Below are positions 18,448-28,476 of a stretch of DNA of 64,000 nucleotides, in pieces (position 1 is the stretch's first letter; each line of letters begins with the position of its first letter). The notes below the pieces were generated by a model. The model did no database searches. It worked only from the letters and a program-made list of their open reading frames with translations, and was not told the origin of the DNA. The stretch is from Olsenella uli (GTDB lineage: Bacteria; Actinomycetota; Coriobacteriia; Coriobacteriales; Atopobiaceae): positions 343,481 to 407,480 of the forward strand of contig NZ_JACJJK010000001.1 of NCBI RefSeq assembly GCF_016899935.1, written 5' to 3'. A program made the translations under genes and the position numbers.

Positions 18448-19635
18448 GTGGCGCGCGGGCCGAGAAGAACCTCGAGGTCGCGGGCGCGCGAGGAGGCGCT
18501 GGCCGCTGCGGGGGCCGTGCGCGTCCCCGCGCGCTGCGACGTCTGCGTGGTCGGCGGCGGGGCGGCCGGCCTCGCGGCGGCGATCGCGGCCGCAGGGGCG
18601 GGCGCGTCCGTCGTGGTGCTCGAGCACGCACCCGAGTGCGGGCGCACGATCCTCGCCACGGGCAACGGCCGCTGCAATTTCTCCAACGCGCGGCTCGCGT
18701 GGGAGCGCTACAACGACCCGGCGTTCGTCGAGGCCGTCTGCGGGCCGCGCTTTGACGAGGACGTGCTGGGGTTCTTCGGGGAATGCGGCCTCGCCTGGGC
18801 CGAGGAGGAGGGCGGGCGCCTCTATCCCCTCTCGCGCCAGGCGGCCTCGGTGCGCGCGGTGCTGCTCGGGCGCGCCCGGAGGGCCGGAGCCGTGCTGGCG
18901 GCCGCGCGCGAGGTCGTCGGCCTGGCAGGCGAGGGGGACGGCTGGCGCGTCTCGTATGCGGGCGTGAGCTCGGGCGCGCTGACCGCACGCTCCCTGGTGC
19001 TCGCGGTTGGCGGCGGCGAGGAGCTCACCCGCTCGCTGGGCCTTGCGTGCGCGCCCTACGAGCCGGTGCTCTGCCCGCTCGCGTGCGAGAGTCCCGACGG
19101 TGTGTCGCTCGCTGAGTTGGACGGCCGGCGCGCGCACGTGGTCGCGCGGCTCCTGTGCGACGGCGCCGAGGTGGCCCGCGAGGAGGGCGAGGTGCTCTTC
19201 CGCGGCTACGGGCTCTCGGGGATCGCGGTCTTCGACCTCTCGCGCGTCGCGCGCGCGGGCGACGTGATCGCGCTCGACCTGACGGACGGGCTCGACGGGG
19301 ACCGGGCGCGGCGGCTCGCCGAGAGGGCGGGCGGGCTCGCCGGGCTTCTCGACCCCGTGATCGCCGAGGCGCTGGGGGGCTCGCTCGAGCTTGCCCGTGA
19401 CCTGCGCCTCGTCGTGCGCGGCCCGGCCGAGCAGGAGCGCGCGCAGGTGACGCGCGGCGGGCTGGTCACGAGCCAGTTCGACCCGGCGACGCTCATGGCG
19501 CGCGCGGCGCCCGGGCTCTTCGCCTGCGGCGAGGCGCTCGACGTGGACGGCGCCTGCGGGGGCTTCAACCTCGCCTGGGCATGGAAGAGCGGCCTCGTGG
19601 CAGGCGCCGCGGCGGGCGCTGCGGCAACGGGCTGA
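18448..19635 (+). CDS. HI0933/BaiN-family NAD(P)/FAD-dependent oxidoreductase
   Basis: A 395-residue flavoprotein. The FAD dinucleotide fold starts at about residue 28 (CDVCVVGGGAAGLAAAIAAA). The family-specific motif ATGNGRCNFSN follows, and the C-terminal FAD site CGEALDVDGACGGFNLAWAWKSG completes it. Members include BaiN, which reduces bile-acid intermediates in clostridia, but most are uncharacterised, so no substrate is assigned. The GTG start is one base after mrp ends. The first codons include two AGA arginine codons within CCGAGAAGAACC, the recurrent word discussed in the findings. Confidence 0.9.
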   Translation: MARGPRRTSRSRAREEALAAAGAVRVPARCDVCVVGGGAAGLAAAIAAAGAGASVVVLEHAPECGRTILATGNGRCNFSNARLAWERYNDPAFVEAVCGPRFDEDVLGFFGECGLAWAEEEGGRLYPLSRQAASVRAVLLGRARRAGAVLAAAREVVGLAGEGDGWRVSYAGVSSGALTARSLVLAVGGGEELTRSLGLACAPYEPVLCPLACESPDGVSLAELDGRRAHVVARLLCDGAEVAREEGEVLFRGYGLSGIAVFDLSRVARAGDVIALDLTDGLDGDRARRLAERAGGLAGLLDPVIAEALGGSLELARDLRLVVRGPAEQERAQVTRGGLVTSQFDPATLMARAAPGLFACGEALDVDGACGGFNLAWAWKSGLVAGAAAGAAATG

Positions 19636-19658
19636 GTCCCCGGGCGCGCTCGCCGAGG

Positions 19659-19715
19659 CGGAGCATCTGCGGAAAATGCCGCCATTTTTACGGACAGTTT
19701 TCCGCAGATGCTCCG
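19659..19715 (+). terminator. Perfect 18-base stem hairpin after the BaiN-like gene
   Basis: CGGAGCATCTGCGGAAAA (19659-19676) is perfectly complementary to 19698-19715, around a 21-base AT-rich loop. The stem ends in A4/T4 at the loop side, not in a 3' U-run, so it is not a textbook terminator. Its place 23 bases after a stop codon suggests transcript-end protection or partial termination. It could equally be a short mobile palindrome. Confidence 0.45.
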
Positions 19716-19776
19716 TCTCGAGAAACTGGCAGGGTGCGCGGCACGGTAAGCTGACGGGAGAGCAACGGGAGGACGG

Positions 19777-21399
19777 ATGATCGAGGTCTCAGGCATACGC
19801 GTGCCGCTCAGGGCGCTGGACGGCACCGACGAGCGCGAGCTGGCGGCGTGTCGGCGCGCGCTGGCGCGCAAGCTGCACGTGGACGAGAGGGACCTCGTGA
19901 ACGTGGAGCGCCGCCGCCGCTCGATCGACGCCCGCAGGCGCGGCAACGTCCAGCTCACCTTCACGCTGCGCGCGGAGCTCGCGGGGGGCACGCGGCTTCC
20001 GGCCGACAAGAGCGTCCGCATCGTGGACGAGACGCCGTTCGCCTTCCCCGCCCCCGTGACGCGGCGCCCCGCAGGGCGTCCCGTCGTCGTGGGCGCCGGC
20101 TGCGCGGGGCTCTTCTGCGCGCTCTCTCTCGCGCGCGCCGGCCTCGAGCCGCTGCTCGTCGAGCGCGGCGACGACGCCGCGCGGCGCGCGGAGGCCGTAT
20201 GCCGGCATAACGAGACCGGCGAGCTCGACTGCGAGAGCAACATCCAGTTCGGCGTCGGCGGCGCGGGGACCTTCTCGGACGGCAAGCTCCAGACCGGCAC
20301 CAAGAGCCCCGCGCACCGCCTCATCCTCGAGACCTTCGCGGCGGCCGGGGCTCAGCCCCAGATTCTCTGGGACGCCAAGCCCCACATAGGAAGCGACGTG
20401 CTCCCCCGCGTGGTCACCGACATCGTCCGCCAGATCGAGGAGGCGGGCGGCGAGGTCCGCACCCGCTGCCGCATGAGCGACCTCGACGTCGCGGGCGGAC
20501 GCGTGCGCGGCATCACGCTCGTGACCACAGGCGAGGAGGGAACGGAGCGGGAGGAGCGCGTGGACGCGAGCTGCGTGGTCCTCGCCTGCGGCCATTCCGC
20601 GCGCGACGTCTTCGAGCTCCTGCGCGAGCGCGGCGTCACCATGGAGCGCAAGACCTTTGCCATGGGGGTGCGCATCGAGCATCTCCAGGCGGACGTCAAC
20701 CGGGCGCTCTACGGGCCCGCCGCCGGCCATCCCGCGCTCGGCGCGGCCCCCTACAGCCTCTCCTGCCACCTTCCCTCCGGGCGCAGTGCGTTCTCGTTCT
20801 GCATGTGCCCCGGCGGTTACGTGGTCTCTGCCGCGAGCGAGCCGGGCGGCGTCTGCACCAACGGCATGAGCCTCTCCGACCGCGCCGGCACGAACGCAAA
20901 CTCGGGCCTGCTCGCCAACGTCTTCCCCGGGGACCTGCCCGGCGACGACGTGCTCGCCGGAGTGGAGCTCCAGCGCGCCTGCGAGCGGGCGGCCTTTGCG
21001 GCAGGGGGTGGCGCGTACGTGGCGCCCGCGCAGCTCGTCGGCGACTTCCTCCAGGGCGCGCCCAGCTCGTCCGGCGGTCGCGTGGCCCCCACCTACCCGC
21101 GCGGAGTCGCCTGGGGCGACGTCGCTCCCTGCCTGCCTCCGTACGTGGCCGAGACGCTGCGAGAGGCGATCCCCGCCCTCGGGCGCAAACTGCGCGGCTT
21201 TGACGCGCCCGACGCCGTGCTCACCGGCGTGGAGACCCGCTCGAGCTCGCCCGTGCGCGTAACGCGCGGGGACGACGGCCAGAGCCTCTCCGTGCGCGGC
21301 CTCTGGCCCGTCGGCGAGGGCGCCGGCTACGCGGGCGGCATCATGAGCGCCGCCACCGACGGCATCCTCGCCGCCGAGAAGATCGTGGCGAGCCTCTAG
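19777..21399 (+). CDS. FAD-dependent dehydrogenase of the COG2509 type
   Basis: A 540-residue flavoprotein resembling the uncharacterised FAD-dependent proteins grouped as COG2509. An N-terminal alpha/beta domain of about 90 residues (VPLRALDGTDERELAACRRAL) precedes a FAD fold PVVVGAGCAGLFCALSLARAG at about residue 105. Later motifs are NIQFGVGGAGTFSDGKL, VLACGHSARDVFELL, FCMCPGGYVVSAAS and the C-terminal PVGEGAGYAGGIMSAATDG. Function unknown. It ends in a four-base overlap with the convergent gene. Confidence 0.85.
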   Translation: MIEVSGIRVPLRALDGTDERELAACRRALARKLHVDERDLVNVERRRRSIDARRRGNVQLTFTLRAELAGGTRLPADKSVRIVDETPFAFPAPVTRRPAGRPVVVGAGCAGLFCALSLARAGLEPLLVERGDDAARRAEAVCRHNETGELDCESNIQFGVGGAGTFSDGKLQTGTKSPAHRLILETFAAAGAQPQILWDAKPHIGSDVLPRVVTDIVRQIEEAGGEVRTRCRMSDLDVAGGRVRGITLVTTGEEGTEREERVDASCVVLACGHSARDVFELLRERGVTMERKTFAMGVRIEHLQADVNRALYGPAAGHPALGAAPYSLSCHLPSGRSAFSFCMCPGGYVVSAASEPGGVCTNGMSLSDRAGTNANSGLLANVFPGDLPGDDVLAGVELQRACERAAFAAGGGAYVAPAQLVGDFLQGAPSSSGGRVAPTYPRGVAWGDVAPCLPPYVAETLREAIPALGRKLRGFDAPDAVLTGVETRSSSPVRVTRGDDGQSLSVRGLWPVGEGAGYAGGIMSAATDGILAAEKIVASL

Positions 21400-22559
21400 T
21401 CCTTCGACGTCCCCGTGGGGAGAAGGGCCGTGAGGTCCGGGAGCTCGAACTCGGGCAGCTGCGGGAGCTCGACGTCCGGCATGACGGCTTGAACGAGCAG
21501 CACCAAGGCGCGCGTGATCGCACCGCGCTCCTCGGGCGCAAGGCCACCGAGCTCGCGCAGCATCGCGGGAACGGAGGTCTGCCAGCTTCCCTCCAGCTCC
21601 CCAAAGGTATCCGCCCCGGCGGCGCCGATGACCGAGAAGAGCGCGTCGACAAAGGCCGCCCGCTCCTCCCGAGTCATGCGCGCGATCCACTCGTTGAGCG
21701 TCCTGTCAACGAGGCGCGCGCCGTGCCCGATGGCCTCCTCGGACACGAAACCCGTGCCCTCGACGACCCACGAGAAAGGGTCGTGCTGCATGAGGCCGCT
21801 CGTGGATGACGCCACGACGGCATAGTCCTCCTGGCGCTCGAAGAGCATCCCGATCACGGACGAGTGGGGGACGGTCTTGGAGACGAGGTGCGCACGCCGC
21901 AGCCAGCTGGCATCCGCCAACGCCTCCTTGGTGAAGCCGGGCCCGTCATGCGAGAAGGCCCTCGTGATGCGTGCCGCCACCGCCTCCGGGCAGCACACGG
22001 CGGCGTACACCGCAAGGTTGCCTCCCTTGGAGTGACCTCCCAGATAGAGCGGCCCCTCCACCAGGGACGCCACGCTCTCGAGATAGGCGAGCGCGGCACG
22101 CTGGGAGGGCACGCCCGTCTCGAACGCCATGTTGAAGTCCTCCTTCCAGCCCACGACCGTGTTGTCCGTGCCGCGGAAGGAGACGTAGGTGCCGCCTGCG
22201 GGCAAACGCAGGGTGCAGGCCGAGAACTGCTTCTCGGCGGACTCGTCGAAGTCGTCGACGTAGCCGCAGACGCGGACGTCACGGAAGCGCGGGCTCGCCG
22301 CGACGGACGCGAGTAGCCGCACGAGCCCGTTGGGATCCCAGAGCCCCCTCGTCATGTCGTCGAAGCACTCGGCCCGAAAGAGCTCGCGCACCGGCAGTCC
22401 CTCCGGGCCGCGCACCTCCTCGCCCGGCCAGCGATAGTAGGAGAGGCAGGCCAGCACGAGGCTGTCCACCTCGCCCAGAGGGCGCTCGTCAAAGGTCTCG
22501 AACTCGCGTGCGAGGTACCCGAAGAGGCTCTTCTCGCTCCGTCCCATGCCAGGTTCCAT
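21396..22559 (-). CDS. Mbeg1-like (DUF2974) alpha/beta-hydrolase-fold protein
   Basis: A 387-residue protein with YVSFRGTDNTVVGWKEDFNMAF and the nucleophile elbow GGHSKGGNLA (GxSxG) near residue 180, followed by SHDGPGF. This is typical of DUF2974/Mbeg1-like putative lipases, whose substrates are unknown. It starts eight bases after the uvrB stop, with AGGGGC just before the ATG at 22559, so it is probably translated from the uvrB message. There is no signal peptide. The C-terminal 40 residues are acidic and proline-rich. Confidence 0.85.
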   Translation of the reverse strand: MEPGMGRSEKSLFGYLAREFETFDERPLGEVDSLVLACLSYYRWPGEEVRGPEGLPVRELFRAECFDDMTRGLWDPNGLVRLLASVAASPRFRDVRVCGYVDDFDESAEKQFSACTLRLPAGGTYVSFRGTDNTVVGWKEDFNMAFETGVPSQRAALAYLESVASLVEGPLYLGGHSKGGNLAVYAAVCCPEAVAARITRAFSHDGPGFTKEALADASWLRRAHLVSKTVPHSSVIGMLFERQEDYAVVASSTSGLMQHDPFSWVVEGTGFVSEEAIGHGARLVDRTLNEWIARMTREERAAFVDALFSVIGAAGADTFGELEGSWQTSVPAMLRELGGLAPEERGAITRALVLLVQAVMPDVELPQLPEFELPDLTALLPTGTSKD

Positions 22560-22566
22560 GGTGCCC

Positions 22567-24798
22567 CTACTTCTTCCGCGGGCGGTAGCGGCGGCGGGTG
22601 GCGTGGGCGCTGCCCTTGCGGGCACCGGCCTTGAGGCGCTCGATCACCTCGTCGGCGCTGCCGCCCTCCACGCGCGTGCGGATCTCCACGATCTGGTCGC
22701 GGATGCGCGCGGCGGCCTCGAAGTCCATCGCCTCGGACGCGGCGGCCATCTCCTCCTCGAGCGCGTCGAGCACGTCGGCGAGCTCCTCCTTGGAGAGGCT
22801 CGCGAGCTCCGCGGCCACAGAGCGCGCCGTCTGCTCGCTCTCCTCGTGCGCCGAGAGGCTCTCGAAGGCCCCGTGGCTGCCCGTTCCGTGACGGTCGCGC
22901 GTCTTGCCCTCGAGCGTGGCCTCGGCCTCGGAGATGAACGAGGAGACGTCCGTGATCGACTTCTTGACCGTGCGCGGCACGATGCCGTGCTCCTCGTTGA
23001 AGGCTTCCTGCAGGGCACGCCGGCGGTTGGTCTCCCCTATCGCGGCGCGCATGGAGTCCGTGATCGTGTCCGCGTACATGATGACCTCGCCCTGGGCGTT
23101 TCTCGCCGCGCGGCCCATGGTCTGGATCAGCGAGCGCCGGTTGCGCAGGAACCCCTCCTTGTCCGCGTCCAGGATCGCCACGAGTGAGACCTCGGGGATG
23201 TCCAGGCCCTCGCGCAGGAGGTTGATGCCCACGAGCACGTCAATCTTTCCCACGCGCAGGTCGCGGATGATGTCCACGCGGTCCAGCGTGGCGGTGTCCG
23301 AGTGCATGTAGTTCACGCGAACGCCCTCGTCGAGCAGGTGGTCCGTGAGGTCCTCCGCCATGCGCTTGGTGAGCGTGGTCACGAGGACGCGCTCCTTCTT
23401 CGCCACGCGCTCCTTGATCTCGCCGATGAGGTCGTCGATCTGGCCGTTCACCGGACGCACGTCCACCTTGGGGTCGAGCAGGCCCGTGGGACGGATGATC
23501 TGCTCAACCTGCTGCTGGGAGACCGACTCCTCGTAGTCTCCGGGCGTGGCCGAGACGTAGATGAACTGCGGCACGCGCGCCTCGAACTCGTCAAAGCGCA
23601 GCGGCCGGTTGTCGAGCGCGGAGGGCAGGCGGAAGCCGTGGTCGACGAGCGTGACCTTGCGAGAGCGGTCCCCCTCGTACATGCCGCGGATCTGCGGGAC
23701 CGTGACGTGGGACTCGTCGATGATGCAGACCATGTCCTTGGGGAAGTAGTCGATGAGTGTGTAGGGCGGCTCGCCCGCCTTGCGCCCGTCGAGGTGGCGC
23801 GAGTAGTTCTCGATGCCATTGCAGTAGCCCATCGTCTCGAGCATCTCGAGGTCGTAGCTCGTGCGCTGGGCGAGGCGTTGGGCCTCGAGCAGCATGTCGT
23901 TGGCCTTGAGCTCGGCCACGCGCTGCTCGAGCTCCTCGTTGATCGTCTCGAGCGCGTGCGTGACCTTGGGGCGCTCGGTCACGTAGTGCGAGGCGGGCCA
24001 GATGGGGATCGCGTCATACTCGCGCACCAGCTCGCCCGTGACGCCGTCCACCTCGGCGATGAGCTCCACCTCGTCGCCGAAAAAGGAGATGCGCAGCGGG
24101 TTCTCCGCGTAGGGCGGATAAACGTCCACGGTGTCCCCGCGCACGCGGAACGTGCCTCGGGAGAGGTCGTAGTCGTTGCGGTCGTACTGAATGTCTATGA
24201 GCGCTCGGATGAGGTCGTCGCGCTCGAGCGGCTCGTCCTTGCTCACGTTGGGCGCGAGCCCCGCGTAGTCCTGCGGGCTGCCGATGCCGTAGATGCAGCT
24301 CACCGACGCCACAACGATGACGTCCCGGCGCGAGAGCAGGCTCGAGGTGGCCTGGTGACGGAGCTTCTCAACCTCCTCGTTGATCGAGGCGTCCTTCTCG
24401 ATGTAGGTGTCCGTCTGGGGAACGTAGGCCTCGGGCTGGTAGTAGTCGTAGTAGGAGACGAAGTAGACCACCGCGTTGTTGGGAAAGAGCTCGCGCATCT
24501 CGCTCGCCACCTGCGCGGCGAGCGTCTTGTTGGGCTCCATGATCAGCGTGGGACGGTTGAGCTTCTCGATGGTCTTGGCCATCGTGTAGGTCTTGCCCGA
24601 GCCCGTGACGCCCATGAGCGTCTGGTAGCGCAGGCCCCGCTCCACACCGTCCGCCAGCTTCTCTATGGCCTGGGGCTGGTCGCCAGCCGGCTCGTAGGGC
24701 GAGACGACCGTCAGCGGCTCGCCCGCGCCCTCGCGCCCAAACCGCACCAGCTCGCCGCCCACGCGCTCCGGCACGCCCGTCTGCATCGCCTCCGCCAC
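22567..24798 (-). CDS. uvrB: Excinuclease ABC subunit UvrB
   Basis: The helicase-like core of nucleotide excision repair, about 743 residues. Key parts are Walker [14 protein letters not shown], the beta-hairpin [47 protein letters not shown], motif [18 protein letters not shown], and a C-terminal UvrC-binding UVR motif in [20 protein letters not shown]. The start is ambiguous. I prefer GTG 24798 (AGGGGG five bases upstream), but ATG 24786 is possible. The ATG far upstream at 24891 would place the LexA-like box inside the gene. Confidence 0.97.
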   Translation of the reverse strand: MAEAMQTGVPERVGGELVRFGREGAGEPLTVVSPYEPAGDQPQAIEKLADGVERGLRYQTLMGVTGSGKTYTMAKTIEKLNRPTLIMEPNKTLAAQVASEMRELFPNNAVVYFVSYYDYYQPEAYVPQTDTYIEKDASINEEVEKLRHQATSSLLSRRDVIVVASVSCIYGIGSPQDYAGLAPNVSKDEPLERDDLIRALIDIQYDRNDYDLSRGTFRVRGDTVDVYPPYAENPLRISFFGDEVELIAEVDGVTGELVREYDAIPIWPASHYVTERPKVTHALETINEELEQRVAELKANDMLLEAQRLAQRTSYDLEMLETMGYCNGIENYSRHLDGRKAGEPPYTLIDYFPKDMVCIIDESHVTVPQIRGMYEGDRSRKVTLVDHGFRLPSALDNRPLRFDEFEARVPQFIYVSATPGDYEESVSQQQVEQIIRPTGLLDPKVDVRPVNGQIDDLIGEIKERVAKKERVLVTTLTKRMAEDLTDHLLDEGVRVNYMHSDTATLDRVDIIRDLRVGKIDVLVGINLLREGLDIPEVSLVAILDADKEGFLRNRRSLIQTMGRAARNAQGEVIMYADTITDSMRAAIGETNRRRALQEAFNEEHGIVPRTVKKSITDVSSFISEAEATLEGKTRDRHGTGSHGAFESLSAHEESEQTARSVAAELASLSKEELADVLDALEEEMAAASEAMDFEAAARIRDQIVEIRTRVEGGSADEVIERLKAGARKGSAHATRRRYRPRKK

Positions 24799-24847
24799 CA
24801 CGGCCCCCTCTCGTCGTTTCCAGCAGTGTACCCCATTTCTCGCAATA

Positions 24848-24860
24848 CAAACACGTGTTC
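24848..24860 (-). promoter_or_regulatory. LexA (SOS) box candidate upstream of uvrB
   Basis: CAAACACGTGTTC contains the perfect palindrome AACACGTGTT and fits the Gram-positive LexA consensus CGAACRNRYGTTYC in all but one early base. It lies about 50 bases upstream of the uvrB start in a short AT-rich stretch. uvrB is a classical SOS gene, so LexA repression is likely. The box is also about 70 bases upstream of the divergent gene at 24927. Confidence 0.72.
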
Positions 24861-24926
24861 TTATTCTTTCTGATTTGTGTCCGCCCTTCATGTAGAATCG
24901 GGTCAGTCACGCGAACGGAGGGCTTC

Positions 24927-27203
24927 ATGGGAAGGCCGAGAAGAACGTCGCGCCCGGACCGGACGGGCGTCGCCCTGGTCGCCGTGGGCGCGCTCATCGC
25001 GGCCGCCGGCTTCCTGCTGCTCATCTCGCTCGACGACGCCGGCAGCCTCGACCAGCGCGCCGGCGCGCGCGTGCTCGTCGTGGGCGCCTTCGCGGCCCTC
25101 TACGGCCTCTATCGCCTGTGCTCGGACGGGACGCGGGGCAAGAAGGACACGTCCGCGCCCGGCGCCGCCGGGACCGCCTCGGGCGCGCCCGTGCTCGAGG
25201 GCATGCTCGCCCACAGCGACGACGTCGTGGCCACGCTGCGCGACATCGTCGCCCACGGCGGGGACGGCTTCGGGGAGCTGCCGGAGCTGCTGCGCCGCAC
25301 GGGCCTCATGGACTGGCCGGATTCTCCCGTCGCACGCGCCCACCGTCTCCACCGCAGCGGCCGCTGGTGGCTCCTCGAGCCCTCAGGCGCGGACGAGACG
25401 GCGCACGAGCGCGTCGTGGCGCTCGAGGTGGCGCTCAACCTGAGCGAGGACCTCGCGGGTCGGCCCGGCCTGCCCGGGGCCGCCCTCGAGGAGCGCACCC
25501 GCGCCGTCCTCGCCGGCGCCCATCTCCTGCGCCCCCGTGCGCACGATGCGAACGACCCCGCCGGCGAGCTCCTGGACTTCCTGACCGAGGGGACGGACGC
25601 GCGCGGCGAGTGGGCCTGCCGGGCGCGCTTCTCGGACGCGTTCGAGAACCTGCCGCTGCCGGTGCGCATGGGACTCGCCTTCAACGCGAACGTCGCGTGC
25701 GGCCTCCTCTGCGCGCGCCTGACCGTGCCGGGACCCGCGTGCCTCTCGGCCGTAAGTGCGGACGAGGCATCCCGTGTTCGGATTCTCACGGGCTACGCCG
25801 CGCGCGTCGCGCTCGCGGTGGCCCGGGCGGCCTTCACCTCCTCCCCCGCGCTCACGCGCGTCGTGGTGAGCTGCGGCCATGGTGACGACGAGACGCTCGT
25901 CTCGCTCGACCTTGACGCTGGGGCCCTCGAGCGGCTTGACCGCCTCATGGGCACGGACGTCGAGGTCCTGCCCGCCGACCCGGCCCTGCGGGCGCGCACG
26001 GGGACGGAGGGGGCGCCCGAACCCCTGGAGCCCCACCTCGCCCCCGACGACGAGCGGCTCTTTCCCCCGGAGCGCTACCAGGAGGTGGAGCTCGACGTCG
26101 CGCCCGCCGGGAGGCGGCTCCTCGAGGCCTGCGGGGCGCGCCGCGCCGCCGACCTCGGCATCATGGAGAAGGCCGGGCGCGCCCGCGCCTGGCGGGAGCT
26201 GGCCCCGCAGCTCGGCGACACGACGCAGGGAGCCGTCATGCTTCTCGTGGAGCTCCGTGACCGGACGACCGACGTCACGGTCGCCGAGGCGTGCGGACGC
26301 GTGAGCAAGGCGCTCGTCGACGGCAGGGTCGACGTCTCCGCAACCGACGAGCTCGGACGGCTCTTCGTCGACGGGAGCGAGCTGGCCACGGTGACGGAAC
26401 GGGCACGCGCCGCGCTCGCTCAGGAGTGCTCGCCCGCGCGGCTCGAGGAGCTTCTCGCCGAGCTCGAGGCGGCGCTCTCCCCCGTCACGGGCATGGGCAT
26501 CTACCTTGACGACACCGCGTCGGTGTATCGCTACTTCAACTCGTTTCCCGAGCGCGTCCGCTACAACCTCACGTTCCGGGACGACGGGCGCGCCGTGCGG
26601 CTCGTCCCCGACGAGTACTACGCGGCGCACTCGCTCGCGGCCCGCGCCCTCAACCTGCTCGGACGGCCCGAGGAGGCGATGCCGCACGCCGAGGAGCTCA
26701 TGCGCGTGGCGCCCGTCACCCCCGACGCGGCGCTCATGAAGGTGAGGGTCCTGGAGGACCAGTCGCGCATCTTCGAGGCGGCCGACCTCCTCAGGGAGAC
26801 GATCGGCTTCGCCTCGACGCCCCGGGACCTGGCCATCTGCTTCTATCGGCTCGCCTTCATGGAGTGGAAGCTCGGGCGCGGCGACCTCACGGTTGCCTGC
26901 TACCAGCGGGCCATCAGCCTGCACCCGGAGGTGGCCGAGCTGGCGCAGGAGGAGCTGGACGACCTTCTCTCGGCAAACGGCGACTTGAAGAGGCTTCCCG
27001 ACGACGACGTCACGGCCGCGCTCACCCGGGGCGGACTGCCCGTAGGAGGGGTGGCCGAGATGCGCCGGCAGACGCGCGACGCCCTCGTCGCCACCACCGA
27101 CGCCGGCATATTCCCCGTCGCCTACGCGCTCGCGGGAAACCTCTGCGAGCTCGTCCGCGACGACGCCCTGCTTGACGTCCGTCGCTCGCTCATGCGCCCG
27201 TGA
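24927..27203 (+). CDS. Membrane-anchored protein with C-terminal TPR-like repeats
   Basis: A 758-residue protein with a GGAGG site before the ATG. Two hydrophobic helices near the N-terminus (about residues 14-35 and 47-65; GVALVAVGALIAAAGFLLL and VLVVGAFAALYGLYRLC) anchor it. A long acidic and arginine-rich cytoplasmic part follows. Around residues 570-680 there are paired helices like tetratricopeptide repeats: YAAHSLAARALNLLGRPEEA, ALMKVRVLEDQSRIFEAADLL and AICFYRLAFMEWKLGR. No catalytic motif is seen. Codon 2 onward includes AGG-CCG-AGA-AGA, rare arginine codons inside the recurrent CGAGAAG word. Function unknown. Confidence 0.8.
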   Translation: MGRPRRTSRPDRTGVALVAVGALIAAAGFLLLISLDDAGSLDQRAGARVLVVGAFAALYGLYRLCSDGTRGKKDTSAPGAAGTASGAPVLEGMLAHSDDVVATLRDIVAHGGDGFGELPELLRRTGLMDWPDSPVARAHRLHRSGRWWLLEPSGADETAHERVVALEVALNLSEDLAGRPGLPGAALEERTRAVLAGAHLLRPRAHDANDPAGELLDFLTEGTDARGEWACRARFSDAFENLPLPVRMGLAFNANVACGLLCARLTVPGPACLSAVSADEASRVRILTGYAARVALAVARAAFTSSPALTRVVVSCGHGDDETLVSLDLDAGALERLDRLMGTDVEVLPADPALRARTGTEGAPEPLEPHLAPDDERLFPPERYQEVELDVAPAGRRLLEACGARRAADLGIMEKAGRARAWRELAPQLGDTTQGAVMLLVELRDRTTDVTVAEACGRVSKALVDGRVDVSATDELGRLFVDGSELATVTERARAALAQECSPARLEELLAELEAALSPVTGMGIYLDDTASVYRYFNSFPERVRYNLTFRDDGRAVRLVPDEYYAAHSLAARALNLLGRPEEAMPHAEELMRVAPVTPDAALMKVRVLEDQSRIFEAADLLRETIGFASTPRDLAICFYRLAFMEWKLGRGDLTVACYQRAISLHPEVAELAQEELDDLLSANGDLKRLPDDDVTAALTRGGLPVGGVAEMRRQTRDALVATTDAGIFPVAYALAGNLCELVRDDALLDVRRSLMRP

Positions 27204-27834
27204 TCCCGTTGGGATAGCTCCGCCGGTACCCCTCGTAGGCCTCGCGCACGCGCTCCACGTAGGCGCGCGTCTCCGCGTACTCGATGTCCTCGGGAATCGA
27301 GCGCCCCTCGGCGATCCACCCCCGGACGGTGCCGATGCCGGCGTTGTAGGCGGCGATCGCCTCGTCGATGCTCGAGAGGTGCTCCTGCAGGTAGGCAAGG
27401 GTCGCACAGCCGTACTCGATGTTGACCTCCGGGTCCGCGAGGCGCGCAGGGTCCCACCGGTCGGGGTCCACGACGCCCTGCGCCACCATGGTCTCCGCCG
27501 CCACCGGCATGAGCTGCATGAGGCCGACCGCGCCCGCCGGGGACACCGCGTCCTCGTCCCATCCGGATTCGCACTGGATGACCGCGCAGACGAGCAGCGG
27601 GTCCACGCCGTGGCGCTCGCTCGCCTCCTCGATCGCCTCCGCGTGGTGCACTGGATAGACGAGGTAGCGGCCGAGGCTCGTCGGCGTCGCGGCCACCACG
27701 GCCACGACGGCCAGCGTGACGGCGAGAAGGACGACGGGCACCACGCGATACCAGCGTGCGAGGCGCTCGTGCCGGCCCCTCCTGCGGGGCGTGGGGCGCG
27801 CCCTCCGGCGCGGCGTCGGCCTACGCCCAGCCAT
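27190..27834 (-). CDS. Membrane-anchored lytic murein transglycosylase (SLT domain)
   Basis: A 214-residue protein. An Arg-rich cytoplasmic start is followed by one membrane helix (VVPVVLLAVTLAVVAVVAA). The SLT domain shows the catalytic Glu in IQCESGWDEDAVSPAGAVGLMQLMP, then NIEYGCATLAYL and IAAYNAGIGTVRGWI, all hallmark goose-lysozyme-like positions. It cleaves peptidoglycan glycan strands outside the membrane. The 5' end overlaps coaE by 14 bases, and the 3' end overlaps the convergent TPR-like gene by 14 bases. Confidence 0.93.
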   Translation of the reverse strand: MAGRRPTPRRRARPTPRRRGRHERLARWYRVVPVVLLAVTLAVVAVVAATPTSLGRYLVYPVHHAEAIEEASERHGVDPLLVCAVIQCESGWDEDAVSPAGAVGLMQLMPVAAETMVAQGVVDPDRWDPARLADPEVNIEYGCATLAYLQEHLSSIDEAIAAYNAGIGTVRGWIAEGRSIPEDIEYAETRAYVERVREAYEGYRRSYPNGITGA

Positions 27835-28426
27835 GGCCGTCCCACCAGGCGCGGACCCGCTCGAGCAGGTCCTTCTCGCCCGCCGTGTTGTCGATCACGG
27901 TCGTGGCGTGGGAGCGCAGGTACTCCTCGGAGGGCTGGCGCGCCACGCGCCGGTCAAAGTCCTCGGGGTCCATGCCCCGCCTCTGCGCCCGCGTGCGGCG
28001 GACCTCGAGCGGGCATGTCACCGCGACCACCTCGTCGGCGAGGTCGAGCATGGGCTTCACGCGGTCGAGCAGCGGGACCTCGACCACGCAGCACACCGGC
28101 TCGCGCTGGCCGCAGATGCCCGAGGTGAGCATGCGGGCGAGCATCGCGCGGATGTGGGGCAGCTCGATCAGCTCGAGCAGCTCGGCGGACTCCGCGTCCG
28201 CGAAGGCGCGGCGGGCGAGAAGGGCGCGGTCGAGCTCGCCGGTCTCCGGGTCCACGAGGTCGTCGCCGAAGGCGTCGCACACCTCCGCCAGGCACTCGGT
28301 CCCCGGCGCGAGCACGGCGCGCGAGACCTCGTCGAGGTCGATGCGCCACGCGCCGAGCCGCTCGAGCTCACGCGCGACCGTCGACTTCCCCGACGCCGTC
28401 CCCCCAGCGAGAAACACCGTGTACAA
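27821..28426 (-). CDS. coaE: Dephospho-CoA kinase
   Basis: The last step of coenzyme A synthesis: phosphorylation of dephospho-CoA at the 3'-hydroxyl. The 201-residue P-loop kinase has Walker A AGGTASGKSTVAREL at residue 8, the conserved Asp in IDLDEVSRAVL, VVEVPLLDRVKPM and the LID-like RRTRAQRRGM. A TTG start is indicated by a GGGAGG site six bases upstream. It forms an overlapping pair with the lytic transglycosylase. Its upstream region is filled by the 31-bp repeat array at 28477-28767. Confidence 0.94.
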   Translation of the reverse strand: MYTVFLAGGTASGKSTVARELERLGAWRIDLDEVSRAVLAPGTECLAEVCDAFGDDLVDPETGELDRALLARRAFADAESAELLELIELPHIRAMLARMLTSGICGQREPVCCVVEVPLLDRVKPMLDLADEVVAVTCPLEVRRTRAQRRGMDPEDFDRRVARQPSEEYLRSHATTVIDNTAGEKDLLERVRAWWDGHGWA

Positions 28427-28476
28427 CCCAGACCTCCCTCTCGGACCGTGGACCCATCATCGCACATGCGCGGCAG

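Noticed and set aside
25383..27845. An 820-codon minus-strand frame covering the TPR-like gene and the transglycosylase
   Set aside because: The plus-strand protein has a good ribosome-binding site, membrane helices and plausible repeats, and the transglycosylase is read in a different minus frame.
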